Source of the DNA: Pterobdella sp. o SKG-2022
Taxonomy: Eukaryota; Annelida; Clitellata; Hirudinida; Piscicolidae
Reading direction: 5' to 3'
Length of the DNA: 64,000 nucleotides
Assembly (NCBI GenBank): GCA_964035795.1
Contig: OZ038320.1
Coordinates: 10,762,118 to 10,826,117 of the forward strand
Of the stretch, positions 28,201-41,704 are shown in pieces. Both the position numbers and the translations under genes were made by a program. The notes beneath the pieces were generated by a model. The model worked only from the letters and a program-made list of their open reading frames with translations, did no database searches and was not told the DNA's origin. Position 1 is the first letter of the stretch. Every line of letters begins with the position of its first letter.

Positions 28201-30854
28201 TTGACTGTAAAAATTGAAGGTAAGAACAATTTGGCGAAGAAGACAATTAAAGTGGAAATCGATCAATTTTGTAATTGCACTCAATACTTTGTATGTATAA
28301 TAAGTGTGTTTTCCATAAGAATTCATATTATCGGAACTTAATAAAGCGATTGTTATTATTGAATTTTGAGCATAGTTTTCTTTCATCCCTCGTTAGTAAA
28401 ATCATAAGTAGCTTTCTAAGTTCTTTAATGACATCCACTTGAGCGTTTTTCTATATAATTTTTTCAATCTCACAAATAACAAATTAACTTACTAAGTCTT
28501 ATTTTTAATACCAGCCTTTGAGTTATTTTAAAATATCGTTTTTTGTTTTTTATTTTGTGTCAAAACTACACAGGTGAAACAAGTAAATTAAATTTTTTCA
28601 CATTTAAATCCTGTTGATACATAATTTATTTGGTATTAATTAGCTTTATTCGTGCCATAATTAAATTTGATATATTTTCGTGAAAAATATACGAACTCAA
28701 CTTTCGTATACATGCACACATACATGTATTGATATTAAACCAACAAATCATTATTTTTTACTTTTTTAGTCACGCTATTTTTTTTTCAAAATTAATTAAA
28801 AGACTTACTTGCGCTGAGTGAGTAAGCGTTAGGTTTTGAAATTTTTTCTTGTCGAAAGATAATGGATGAAAAAAATGAGAAAAATAAAATTATTTCAGCT
28901 TTTAAATCAATTTTCAATTCAACTAAAATATAAAAGTTTATAGTTTAAATTCTGATTTATTTCATATCGAATATTTGCCGACTCGATGAATGAACTATAA
29001 ATTAACATATAAATCGAAGATAATTTGAGATTTTAAGCAAACTTTCTTCAATAATAACACACGATTACGATTATACAGTGCGTTAATGTGAAAGAAAAGC
29101 GATATTAAAAATCAATGGTTTCAATTCATAATCTGCGTGTTTGCTTAAGATTTATAACTTCGTTCAAATTCAATCTAGGCCTGATTAATCGTTCTATCAA
29201 AAATTTCATGAGATTATACAATTCGTGAAAGAAATGCAAGAAAGTTTGCATTTTATTCATCAATACTTTTCTGTTTAAACTATGTTGAAACTAAAATATA
29301 CACAGCTCAGTTAAAATGAGCTAGATTAAACAACATATAATCAATATTTAAACGTAGCAGCCCAGAACGGTTTTTACTGTTTCACAAAGGAATATTTGTA
29401 CAAGCTTTTTTTTTCAATTAGAAGCTTGTAATTAGATTTCAAGTTTTCAAACAATAATTTTTGTGAAATTAATTTAATTTCTTATCAAAGGTTAATCATA
29501 CACACACTTTTATTACAGTGTATTTCAAGATTACAAAAAATTTTTGTTTTACGTATATTATAATGAGGAATATTGAAACTATTGAAATCTAATTGTTTTC
29601 AAGAACATTCCTTTAGTAGTGGTTCTAATTAAAAATGAATTATTCATTTCCACGAAATTAGGATTGAAAATAATCAAGTTTTAGAAATATCTTCTTTTAT
29701 ATTGGAATTTTCAACTATATTTCAATTAGGATAATTAATATATAAAAAATTTTTCAAAACTTTAATGAAAAAATGAACTCCTTAGAGCAAATCTGATTTT
29801 TGTTTTAACGCCAAAGTTAATATTTAATTTTGTTTTAAATTTATTTTAATTATGGTTAAAAGTAAATATCAAACTTCAAGCACTTGCTAAATGATGTTGA
29901 CCTTATTTGTGATTCCCACCCTCAAAATGCCTAATGACTGCAAACCACTATTTGTGTAGCATTTATTTAATCTTCAAAAGCTTCATTTCTCACTGCAGTT
30001 ATTTTATGACAGCCACTTCAAATCTCTAGACCAACATTTTACACCAAGTGTGTCTTACTTTCCCATCACCCTGATTTGCATTATTTTTCTTCTAATTGAG
30101 CTTAAAGGTTGTCAAAATAATTTTTTGGATATTATTTGTCTGTAATACATATTTCGACCAAAAAATTGCACATCCCTCCACGTGTATGGGTTAGCATGGA
30201 AACGCATGTTGGAAAGAGTTAATCGACATTAAAGTTTTAATATAATACCAATCAAATATAACTATTTACAAAGTTTATAAATGTTTGAAATTATTGATTA
30301 AATAATCTAGTTTTTATCTAGTAAAGCTATAAGATATATAACTAGTAGTTTCATATATTGATTTGAACCTGAATACCTGAGAATAGAACCTTTTTGTTGA
30401 GAAATGACAGCTCGCAGTTCATGGACCTCCAGCCACATTCCTTCCAGAAAAAATGTATTTTACGTTATTAAGTTCATCCTTTAATTGGATTTCATCCAAT
30501 ACATTTTTTGTTATTTCCTATAGTGATTAACTATTCACAAAAACATACTGGTCGATCGATGTTTTAAAAGAGAATTTTTATTCATAAGCATTACTTGAGT
30601 CTTATTCATTTAATTATTTTTGAAGCTTATCTGGGAATGTTTAACATATTAGTTAATCTGAACAAAAAATGAAATTATAAATGACTTTTTTACATACTCA
30701 ACACTTATACAACTTAGTTATCTCAAAACTCTAATTTCAGCTTTTCAAGGAAAGATTAAGCTTAATTTACAACTGGGTATGTTCTATTTAGAAAAAATTT
30801 ACGTTAAAACATAAAGAAACATTAAATGCATAAAAACTAATAAAAGGCATACGA
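22278..30854. other. Spacer without recognisable genes
   Basis: This stretch holds the 3-prime end of the zinc-finger gene and then 8 kb of AT-rich sequence. I found no exon on either strand; open frames are short and low in complexity. An acceptor-like TTTCAG ends at 30740, about 115 bases before the first ECT2L ATG. It could mark a spliced 5-prime untranslated exon of that gene. Confidence 0.55.
22308..22313 (+). terminator. Candidate poly(A) signal of the zinc-finger gene
   Basis: AATAAA lies about 30 bases after the TAA stop at 22275-22277. A second AATAAA lies about 150 bases after the stop, so 3-prime ends may vary. Confidence 0.5.
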
Positions 30855-33800
30855 ATGCAACAAAATGAGCATTTAAAACGCTTATTTCCCTGGCAGTATG
30901 ATGCCTGGAACAACGAGGAAAGGTGCTTGTTCTTTGAAGGCCTTCTCAACAGAAGTAATCGCAAACAATTGTTCCATCTGCAAACTGTTATGGATAAGAG
31001 GGTTGTGGTGGACAGAATTGACTTCACGACGATCTTTCCTAGGTTCAAATAAAACTTGATACAACTAATTAAAATGATTTTAAATTTTTTTTCGTCGGAT
31101 TGAGCCAAAACAACTAGTTTACCAAACTGCTAAAATATTACTAGTATACATATATTTATCAAAATATAGAGTTAAATTTGATTATGAAAAAGAAAATAAA
31201 TTTGGAAAAAGCAATGATGAAAAGTGAAGTCTTCTATTGTAACTTCAAAGCAAACCCAGGTAGCATCTTACGACCCTCCTGGCATGGATTCTTCCTCTTG
31301 ACGAGCCAGTCTATTTAAGTTACAATAAAGCCTTTTACTTCCATTATGAGATCAACTATTCTTATATGATTTCACGAAGAATAGCCATTTTGACTTAATC
31401 ATTCTTGCTACAGTCGCAGAAAAACGATTTTGTTATATACACTTTACACTAGTTTGGTAAACTAGATATTTCTAGAATTCTTGTGTGAATAGTTATTTTT
31501 ATTGTCTTTGATGCAAGTTGAACCTTACGTTGAGCTTCATACACCGGTTTCAACAAATTTATAAAAACTACTGTTATATTTGTTCTTAATGCTTTAGTTT
31601 AAAAAATCAAAATAACATAACAACTATATTAGGTGTTTCAAGTGCTTAGATATAATAATTTTGGCGTAATTTCTGAATGGCTATTCAAAACTTTTAAAGA
31701 TATTTGTCTCTGCATGTATTTTCGTTTCTGGACCCACAATCTCTATGTAGGAGCTCTGTAGTTTGTTGGCATTGGAAGTTCCTTTGTGAACAGGTGAATA
31801 AACGATAATAAAAACCAATATCATTTGAATGATTTAAATAGTAACTTGAATTTTTGCTTGTTTCACCATCTAGCATATCGATTGGTTCTATTCATTAATG
31901 TTTTTAATTTTAACTTTTGAAAATATTTTTTAATTTCGTACTGAATATTTGAGTTCATCGGGTTTATATCTCCATAATACATCCAGTGACTGTTTCCATA
32001 AACAAAGTTCTCATTTGAAGATTTTCTGCTTCAAAAATAACACAAAAAAACTTTGATTTAAAAATAAAAATTTCTAATTCATTCGATAGGACTGCATCTG
32101 GTCGATAAAATGTGCAAAGCAGTCTTGGTACCTTCCTTACCAGCCAGCACCGAATCAAATAGCTTGTTGGAAAAACCATTATAAGTCTTGTTTCAACTCT
32201 CTTCATCTTAAAGAGCGACCTGAGCTAAATGAAGTCGGAGATAGTGTTGTTAAGATGAGTGAATGGGCTGAGGTTTGAAAGCATATTGAGTATTTATGTA
32301 TTGATTCACTGGCTCGGTTTTTTTTTAAAGAAACTGAAGCGAGAAAAGGAAATGAAAATAGAAGAAATGAAAATGAAGAACTCCCATATGTTATGGGAGC
32401 AAGTTTCCAAGGAAGTCAAAAGTAGGATTGGAACAATTAAATTAGTTGCTTAATTAAGTATCCATATAATGGAATAATTTATCTCTTGATACTTTCTTTA
32501 TCAAAGTAATATTTAGTCATAAAGTTAGTTATTCAGTTACATTAAAGGTTGAATTTTGGACACTTTCTTAGTGATAAATCAATGACACATCATAGATGCG
32601 TTTATTAATGTGTATTTATATTAAAAAATTCAAATTATCATTTCAATTTATTAAAATAATGTTATAATACTTTGAAATCATATTACAAAGTTGAAGTTCT
32701 CAACATTCTTTAACTTTTTTGTTTAGTTTTTAAGTGTTAAAACAGTTTTTATCCCATATATTTTTCCATCTGAATTAACATCTTTTTGTGATGTTTCCAT
32801 TTCAAATTCTTAAAAGATGGAATTCTAAAAGTTTCGAATATTGTTTATATTTTATTTGATTCGAAATCAGGCAACTCATTGGTGGTGAGAAAAGCTTGGA
32901 CACCTGCAAACAAGTTCCCGAAGGACCTCAAGAGATCTAGCTATACTTCATCAACCTCTGTTGAACATCGCCGCAAATCTACCATAGATATGTGATTATA
33001 TGCAAAAATTTTCTAGTTTTAATATTTTTTTATGAAATTATTAATTTAAATCATGAAGTAGTTGCAAATATTTTTATTAAAATTGTGTGGGTTACGCAAC
33101 TAACATGAAACTTTTAGACATAAAGGTAAAGATCGGAGTGGTGAATGGTTGAATGTAATTGGCCAACTTTCCACTAAAAACGATGCACATATTGGAGTTC
33201 AGTTCATTTTTGAAATATTTTCAACTATTATAATTCAAATTGACATAATTTATTAATAATATACAGAAAACTATTAAAATGCTGAAATCAAGGAACGAGA
33301 ACGATAATAAAAGCGATTCAAATCAAAGAATCTCATCAACTCACCGACAAGATAACGATACCATAGATAAAATACTACGAGTAGAAAACTTTCAAGAAAA
33401 AAGAATTACAGATTTGAAAAGTTTTCAAGATAAACATCCCCTTTATTGGAATCATCTCAACGTGCTTTCTTCCAGCTTGTAGTGAGCATTTAAACCAATA
33501 ATAAAACAAAACATTTGAATTTTTAAAAGATTTTTTAATTCGTTTTATGTAATACCAACTGAATAATATACTTTCCAATTATGTAGTTTCGAACATTAAC
33601 TAATGAATATCATAAATAGTTCAGCCTGGGAAAGAGGCTTAGGTCCAGTACTTATCCCATCAACATTAGATGCTATTATCTTTGTCTCAGAGAACATACC
33701 AGCCTGGCAGGTAAAGAAGATTGTTTTTATATAACTACTATATTGCTGGATGGTTTAATGATGATTTTCTTGAGGTAGTATATGTAAACCTAAAAGTTGT

Positions 33801-36800
33801 ATATCAAATGCAGCTGTTGGTAGATAGCATGAAACCAGGAGTGGTGCCGATCCCTTTCAACCCATGCACCACAACTCTGTCGTCATTGCTCTTCAAGTTT
33901 TCATCTCTTTTGAAACAATACAAAACCAACTATTTAAAGTTAGTAAATTATTTTCATTTATGAATTTTATTGGTTGTATGTCCAAAAGGGAAACATGTTT
34001 TCAGTTTTAATGAGTAAAATTTCTTTTGAAATTGATAAAATGTTTGCTCAAATTTTAAAAGCAAATACATTCATATGAAAACAATTTAAACGCATCATAA
34101 CAAATGATTGATGATGATCTCACAGTGAATCAAGAACCTTCGATACTTCATAAAACTTGAACCCTTGTTTTTTCACCTTATCCTTACATTTTTTAGGCTA
34201 CTGATTTGATTATGAAAGCAAATTTTAAAAAAATTCACATGAAAGCAGCTTTTAAGTTTTTGACAAGTCTCTTTTTAGGGGTTAATCGGATATACGATTA
34301 TACCTTTCTTAATAATAGAATTTATAAAAAACGTACTTTAGTTTTTCTAGAAACATCATGTTCAATATACTAAAATTTCGTGAAATTACATCAAACTCAG
34401 AGATTGAAAAAAACTGTTTCGGTGATTGAAAAAACAATTTCTCCAGAGCTTGGTGTTGTTTCACGAAATAAACTTAATCCTTATAGCATATTTTTCCTAA
34501 TTGTATCCTTAATCGTCATTTTTGCTTTTTATTCGCTTCCAGCGTAATCTACACTCTGCCATGCTTTCATGGGATATAAAGCATTCGGAGCAAGCCTGTA
34601 ATTTATATTAATACAAAAGAAATATGAAAAAGTTTCAATTATCAAAAATTTTAGATGCTTTTCATGAATACGCGTGTTTTTGAAAAAAATTATTATAAAT
34701 CAAAAAAATTGTATGATTTTTTGTTTTGAATTTAAAAACCCTCTTCAAATAACAACTTATCCATGCCAAATTGAATTTTGGCATGGATTGTTATTTATTA
34801 AAATTTTTTATATAAAAATGAAGAAATATGAGCTTCTAAAGATGACCTATTGATTTTAAAAATACTGTTTTTTTATCTATATATCTAGAAGACATCTGTG
34901 GCTTTTATCGTTTCACATCTGGTTAAGTGTGATTTCATATTATCAGTAAACTTTTATAATTTATAGAATTTTTAACTTTTAAAAATTATTTTTTAGTCAC
35001 AAACTTTTAAAAACAAGTTTGAAAAATAGTTTTTAATTGAATACTTATATTAATTTAACATTAAATTTTGATGTTTTATCAGGTTTTCTTAGTTTCCACT
35101 CAAGTTGAGTGATTAAAGTAATATTTTTCAACTTTTTTAATTGGGAAAATTATTTTCCTAAGTAATTGCCTACAAAAAATAAACCAAAAAATTTTAAAAA
35201 CTTCTTTCAGTTTGCGCAATGCACCGGTACACCTATGTCTGCTTAAATTTGAATATTCACATTAACTTCAAATTTTTCATGAAACTAATTTTATCTATGT
35301 GATGAAACATTATGCATAACTATATTTAAATTAAAAATTAAATACTTTAAGTTTAAATTTATCTTGAAGGAGAGTAGCTTTGTTTACAGACATTATATCA
35401 CCCTGGCAAATATTACTAACTACAAGACATAGACTCAGTCCTGATGTAATTTGGAGATACAATCAATATCATCAGTTCAACAGTGGAAAAAATATATACA
35501 GTGAAATAGAATTGCGTGAAAAAGAAAATGAGTCTGTGTTTAACACTAAACAATCTGGCCAAACAAAGATTCACCAAAAGTGAATTTGTTTTCAAAGTAT
35601 TTGTTTCAGTAAATAAATATAGTGGAAAATTGAATTTTTATTCTAAAAATTTCAATTTATTTTATCAGGTGTGATGAAGAAATGATGCACTTTCTAGAAT
35701 TCATATGTAAGCATATAGATACAAATATTGTAAAAAATTCGAAAGGTGGCGTATGTTTTCTTAACGCATTCGCAAGCACAGGTAAAGTTTAAAATGTGTA
35801 AAATTATTTTTCAAATAAATATTATGCTTGAAATAAATTATTTTTTATTAAATTTTTTCAACTAAGGAAAATTAGTGTAAAAAAAAATAAAACACCTCTT
35901 TTTAGTTTACAACCAAACTATATGTAATTAGAATTATTATTTACAAGTCAACTCTGGTTTCTCTTCATTCCACGTATAAATCTTTCGCCTTTTACTAAAG
36001 ATTTCCGTGGAGGGGAACATTCGAATGAGTGTTCTTTAATTTCTTCCTGCTCCTAACGGAGCTTAAAACTGAATAAATGTTATATTTTTAAGCCATATAG
36101 ATTTCTTTCTTTGCATGTCAGCACGGGTGTGTCAATTTTAAGTATATTATCAATATCGCGTATATATGTGTCATTAAACGATTAATTTTTAGATAACAAA
36201 GTGCTCATCATCAGACCAAAATGATAAACCAACGTTTTGCTTTTTGATTGAGTTGTCATCAGCGTAGAGTCTAGCTATCAATAGATTCCTAAGCATCAGG
36301 CGCTGAATAATTTAGTCTAACGAGCTCTTGAAAAATTTGGTTTTTCTAGCCAGCTTTAACCGGTAGGTCTTAACAGAAGAGATAGCAAACGGTCAGACGG
36401 GCTTACCATTTTCTCATTTAAAATGCCTTAGCTGGGACGCTACCTGCACCGATACTTTTTCGCCATTCTACTTGCTCCAAGCAGTAGCCAGTTCTGGCTG
36501 GGCTTCCAACTGCGGAACTAGCGAAAATATATAAATATCAAAGTTTTGCGGGTAGCCAAATTGTTGTTCCAATTGCCGTGGGTTATTGGGTCTCATGCCT
36601 TTTCCTTCTTATCTGACTTGGGAAGGTTGTTATCCAAGGCTATGGATGAGCCTAGAGAAACAGAATGGCTTTTTGAAAGGGTCTCTCTGACCATTGTTCG
36701 TTGCAACGCGCTAGTGATTCGCCATGCTGTGGATTTTTAGGTTTTTTATTATCTTATTTTATTATTCTTTCTAGTACCTTTTTTGTACAAAATTCCTTAA

Positions 36801-39493
36801 TTTGATCGTTTTTTTTAATTCTCGACTTTTTCATACTTATTATCCTTTGATTATTTTATACTTTCTGAATTATATAATGAATATCGGTGTTTTGATGTCT
36901 ATCTATTAAATTTTTAAAATCTTAGCACTACAATAAAATATATCAAACCACTTGTAGTTATGTTTTCCTAAATTACATACTTATGTTGGAAAAGATGATT
37001 AGAAGTTTTACTAGCTTTCTGAATAGCATGTTAGTGATTTTTACTGATAAAAAATAATAACACAGAGGAAGGAAGAAAAGCTATGGAAATACTGTCTAAC
37101 ATTTTTGATGCTCCCTTCATTTCACCAAAATCTTGTATAAATCCACATAATCTTTGTGAGTGTTACTTCATATCATTGAAAAAAACAAACGATAGAATAC
37201 ATTAAATTAAATCATTCAAACAGTCGATGCTAACTGGTTCATTACTCTATCCAAGTCTACACAGATTAAACCCAATTCTGTCTTGAAAAGCTATCTTTCA
37301 AACAACCAAGCATTAACAGATACTTTCCAAATAGCTAGGTCTCCAGCTTCATTATTGTCCGTGTTTTCCATGTCACCAGCTCACCATATATTCTTTGAAG
37401 ATAAGTTTTTGTTTTGGCAACATCATCAGTTATACTTATCAGACGCTTGTGAAAAAATTGCAAGTCATTTTGCTTCATACTTCAATACTCTCAATTCAAA
37501 AATAGCTTGTAACTTTATATGTGAGTGTTTTTAAATCATGTTTCAAGAAAACACTCAAATTGAATATTTCCAGGTTCTATTTTAAAACGCCAGTTGAAAA
37601 TAACTAGTCAAAAAAACCTTGCTAATTTTTGTTCTATAATTCTCAATTCTTTACTAAGTTATGATGAATCTGATCCTCATTTCAAAATATCCGCTAATAT
37701 TGAAGCTAATCAATCAGAAGTCAAAAAGTTTCCACAAAATTGTGAATTGGTCAATTATGTGTCAAAATATTTGAGATCATACATCAAGTCATCACAGAAG
37801 AAACTTGAAACATATGATTCTTCTTACAAAAATCCTAGTTACTTTGCTATACATAACAGTATTGATGATGGAAATAATAGAAACAATGAACCTGAAACTG
37901 AAGAAAAAGTCAAAATTGATCAAAACAGCGTGTTAATTTCATCTATGAACATAGCGGTCAGCCCATCGTTGATGAGCAGTTATGAAGACATTATAAAAGA
38001 ATTTATAAGCACAGAAGAGATTTATTATAATAATCTTGATATCATTATAGTCAAATACAGGGATCCTGTTTTCAGATCATTACAAAGCAATAGAGCTATG
38101 ACGACGTGGCAAAATGCAAAGTTACTCTTTGACGATATCACAGCGGTATATAATATAAGCAAGTTTGTATATTTGTTCTAATAATTAATAAAAAAAATCT
38201 TTCGAACAAATGAACATTCAAATAAATGAACATTCGAAAAAATAAAACGTATTGATATTTTTTAGATTGCTATTGGAAGATTTACAAACCAGATCTTCAG
38301 AATTTGACAAACCAATATATAATTGCACTTATGTTCCATTTTTAGAAGAAGCTTTCAACATATTTTTTCGATCTTTTCATCAACCTTATCATAACTTGTT
38401 GGTGAACTACAATGCATTGTTAGCAACGTATGATAGTACTAAAAGATCCAATACAAAATTTAGAGCTTTTCTTGAGAAAGTGGAAATGACAGTTGACTCA
38501 AACATGCTGAGGTTTTTCTCTTTTAAACTATGTTTACTTTTTCAAAATTTTTTAAATTATGCAGTTTACCTGACTTACTTATGAAGCCATGGCAGCGAAT
38601 AACTGAATATATAGAACTCTTAACAACCTATCAAGATCTGGTTCCTAAGAGTGATATGAAAGACCAAAGAATTTTAGCTTATTTAAAATTCTTAATTTCT
38701 TTTAAAAAAGATATAAAAAAGGTATGATCCACTTTTGAAAACCATATTGCACTGTTGTAAAACATTATTTACATCGCATTCAGACAGAGGATAACCTGAA
38801 ACGAGAAACGAAACTTACTAAACTTTCGAAAGAAATCATTAACTGTCCCGTATGTGATGACCAAAATAATTTTTCTGTTAACTATGATAGTTTAACTTTG
38901 TGAAAATAATTCTTCATTTATTCGTATACGTTAACAGAGTCTTTTAACTGGTAAAAGAAGATTCTTGAAAGAAGTGAATGCCAAAGGAATGGTTTCTTAT
39001 TCAGACCACTCAGTGGCTTCCGAACTCAAGTAAATGTGAAAAAGTTTGATTATTTTATGAATAAATTAAAAATTTACTTTAGAGTTTACAAGCACAAAAT
39101 AGACTTGGTGATGTATTTATTCAACGATTGTCTTGTGTTGGCTGAAAACGTTTCTTCAACCGCACCATTCAACCCATACCCTCCAAATCAACAACCTCAT
39201 TATTTAAATACGTCTTCATTGCAGTTCATGCGAATAACAAGCATTCCAGATTCAATTTGTTAGTTTTTTATTACATTTTTTCAAAGACACATGCTATTAT
39301 TCATGGCGATTAGCAAGTGATTTATTTTCAATTTGATTTTAATGTCACTTTGAAAGACATACAGAATGCTTATAAGCTGTGGACTCCTAGTAAGGAGTGG
39401 GTATGTTGCGCTTTGAACGAAGAGAGCAAGTACGAGTGGCTGTCTGTGCTTGAGAAAGCCATTCAAGTCTATTTGAAAAATAATGTTTTATAG
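30855..39493 (+). CDS. ECT2L: ECT2L-type F-box and RhoGEF (DH-PH) protein, 19 exons
   Basis: Exons: 30855-31042, 31700-31793, 32090-32272, 32331-32421, 32871-32991, 33118-33154, 33267-33478, 33620-33710, 33814-33938, 35370-35579, 35669-35781, 37224-37520, 37574-38162, 38266-38511, 38565-38721, 38784-38849, 38938-39029, 39083-39258, 39318-39493. All phases agree and give about 1087 residues. The F-box (residues ~59-101) shows SLHVFSFLDPQSLC and CWHWKFL, then the IW..KC and WKNHY signature seen in ECT2L. A DH domain follows (~722-915: EDIIKEFISTEE, LLMKPWQRITEY), then a PH-like end (VYKHKIDLVMYLFNDCLVL, EWLSVLEKAI). F-box plus DH in one chain is the family hallmark. The inferred role is Rho-GTPase exchange coupled to an SCF-type ligase. 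It is longer than the human protein (about 900 residues). The acceptor of exon 10 is ambiguous (35370 or 35373), and exons 4-6 are the least conserved. Confidence 0.85.
34749..34796. repeat. Near-perfect small hairpin in an ECT2L intron
   Basis: Arms AATAACAA...TCCATGCCAAA and TTTGGCATGGA-TTGTTATT pair over 19 bp with a 4-base bulge and a loop of about 6 bases. It lies in the 1.4-kb intron between exons 9 and 10. The stem is too short for a usual microRNA precursor; a relic of a small palindromic repeat is more likely. Confidence 0.6.
36300..36740 (+). mobile_element. Frameshifted retroelement C-terminal relic in an ECT2L intron
   Basis: This patch is less AT-rich than its surroundings. Read in successive frames it gives a run typical of the last part of a family of invertebrate retroelement polyproteins: KRSDGLT (from 36387), then LSWDATCTDTFSPF, then KYQSFAG and VVPIAVG, then SHAFSFLSDLGR, PRETEWLFERVS and RCNALVIR, ending at TAG 36740. 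At least two frame changes and one internal stop separate these blocks, so it is dead. It sits inside the ECT2L intron 35782-37223, in the same orientation as the gene. I recognise the motif order but cannot assign the family name. Confidence 0.6.
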
Positions 39494-39598
39494 ATATTTT
39501 ATAGTCGTTCGGTGGTAAGAGATGAACAAGATTTTAAAATTTTCAAAACAATTTTTGTTTTCATTATCGTGTTTGAAATTTTTTTTTATAAAGCTTTT

Positions 39599-39604
39599 AA
39601 TAAA
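39599..39604 (+). terminator. Candidate poly(A) signal of ECT2L
   Basis: AATAAA lies 106 bases after the TAG stop at 39491-39493, in AT-rich sequence. It is the first perfect hexamer after the gene. Confidence 0.45.
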
Positions 39605-40173
39605 GTCATCAAATTATTTGTGAATTTCTATTAAATAATGTATAAATATTAAAATATTTAATGTAACTATTTCTTGGATGTCAGTGTTTGTTTTATTGGC
39701 ATTCGAAAATAAATAACAGTATAGTTTTGATCAAAATCTTGAAAAAAATTATAGTTTGAAAAAATTTTTTTTTAGACTTAATTTTTCCATTCAACCAAGA
39801 TTTTTGATTTCCAAGATAAAGCTGTTGAACTAATTAGTTGTTACTTTTATTGAAATTTTATTAAAAATTTATTTATATTGCAATTCAATAATTCCAATAA
39901 ATGTTTCAGTAGTGTGTGCAAAACAAACAAAACTATGATTTAGGTTTCTTTTTAAGTTGTCGGTCTTCTATTTTTAGAGAGTCGTCGCCTTTCTGATTGA
40001 AAGTTATTTGTTGAATATAAGTTCTAATTGTTTTTGATAATGCTCAAAAAATTAATTATCAATAATTTTTTCATCGTTTTGTCTGAAAATTAGAATACTT
40101 TAAGGGAACCTAAATTAGAGAGTCGATCTAAACATGCTAAATTACTAAATATATAAATTCTGTTCGCTTCAAA

Positions 40174-41704
40174 ATGTTTCACAGTTTTACTGCACAATCA
40201 CCTTTCAAACATTCTAACACTAACCTGCATGGCTCTATTGAGCAAATGCACAAAGCTCACCACATCATTCCATGTGAGTATTTATTAAAGAATATATTTA
40301 AAGAGAACTTTATCTAAAATTCAAAAAGCTACTGCATTTGCTCATTAAATTACGAATTTTGTATCAATTTCAGTGTCAGGGGGAGTAGTTTTGGATCCAA
40401 CACAAATGACTTCTCTCAGAGATGCTGCTCACACTAGAGCTATAAGTTCACAGGTTATCAAAAGGTCTCTTTATGAATCTGTTGTTTCTCAAAGAATTTC
40501 CAAAAGAAGGTATTTACTTACCTTGAAATAAATATTACTCATGGAAATTCAACATATTTTTATACATATGAAATAAGATTCAAAGTTATGAATTTCCAAA
40601 TATCACTTAATAATTATTCAAAATTGCTCTAGACACAATTATAAAGATAAAATCTTTATAAAATCAATGCTAAACACTCATCATTCAGGTATTCAATGGC
40701 CATCAATCAGAGACCTCAGTCTGTGCATGGAGAAGAAGGTAAGAAAAATCAGGCTAAAGGAAGAGATGATTGGGGTGATAATGAGTCGATAGAAGGTTGG
40801 AGGGAAGTGCAATCCATGCCTGTTTCACCTTGTCTCAGTCCCAGGTTGACTCCCAAGAGGTGCTGTATGAGTTACTTGTATTATTATTTAGGTTGTGTGT
40901 TATAGACAATAATAATATGATAAAAAAAAATAAAAAGTTGAACTATTAAGCTCAAGTATTTTATTTGAAACAAAGCTTTATGTTAGCTTAACTAAGACCA
41001 AATACTTATTTGGATACACAACACTTAAAAGTTCAGATGAATAACATAATTCATAGGTTTTGTTTGATGAAGGGAGGAGAAACTGACAGCACTATGTCAT
41101 CCAGTCACAAAATAAACCTTTCTCAAACTTCTTTGATTTTTTCCTCTATCAAAAAGGATATTGATCTTGGTCTTAATGCCATCACACAACCCGCCAGAAA
41201 ACGGTTTTTGAATTAAAATTTTAGTAAACATCAGTTTTTAAAATATTTTTCATAAAAAAACTTAAATCTCTTCAAAGTAGTATTTTGTACAATTATATTT
41301 GTATCATTCACTCAACCAGGTTCATACCATCAAATACTGATTTAACAAACATCGATGACAATGAAGATTGTTTCAAAATCCCTGAACTACCCACCCGTTT
41401 TTACTCATACCAACAAGAAAGCTCACCATGTAAACAGGGCCTAGACCCTATTAGTTCTGAGTCTTCCTTGTGCCAAAGTACTATGGGTAGTCCATCCATG
41501 TCATCCCTTTACGCGAATCAAGGCGTGTGTGAGGAAGAGTATGATAAATGTGCAGATGATGTTAGGTTATGTGAATCTACGTCTATCGAAAACGTTAATG
41601 ATAATATAACGGATGAATTTTACGGCAATAATGAATTCGCCAGCAATGAAAAAAATGGAAAAGAAAATATTAATAACAGTATGAATGAAGATGATGATGG
41701 TTGA
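40174..41704 (+). CDS. Unrecognised Ser-rich protein, 5 exons
   Basis: Exons 40174-40273, 40374-40509, 40689-40859, 41057-41203 and 41320-41704 join in phase (1, 2, 2, 2) to 312 residues, ATG to TGA. I do not recognise the family. The N-terminal third is the most structured part (LDPTQMTSLRDAAHTRA, QVIKRSLYESVV). It is followed by a basic RISKRRYSM stretch with a possible basophilic kinase site and a proline-rich VSPCLSPRLTPKR that could be a docking or proline-directed phosphosite. The C-terminal half is Ser, Asp, Glu and Asn rich and ends in an acidic tail. No signal peptide, membrane segment or catalytic motif is seen. It lies 680 bp after ECT2L on the same strand and converges with LMF2. 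Consistent splice phases and clear GT-AG borders make the gene itself credible. A role in signalling is only a guess from composition. Confidence 0.7.

Noticed and set aside
36546..36740. ECT2L exon encoding FLSDLGR...LFERVS
   Set aside because: It cannot be joined in phase between exons 11 and 12, which splice directly in phase, and it fits retroelement motifs.
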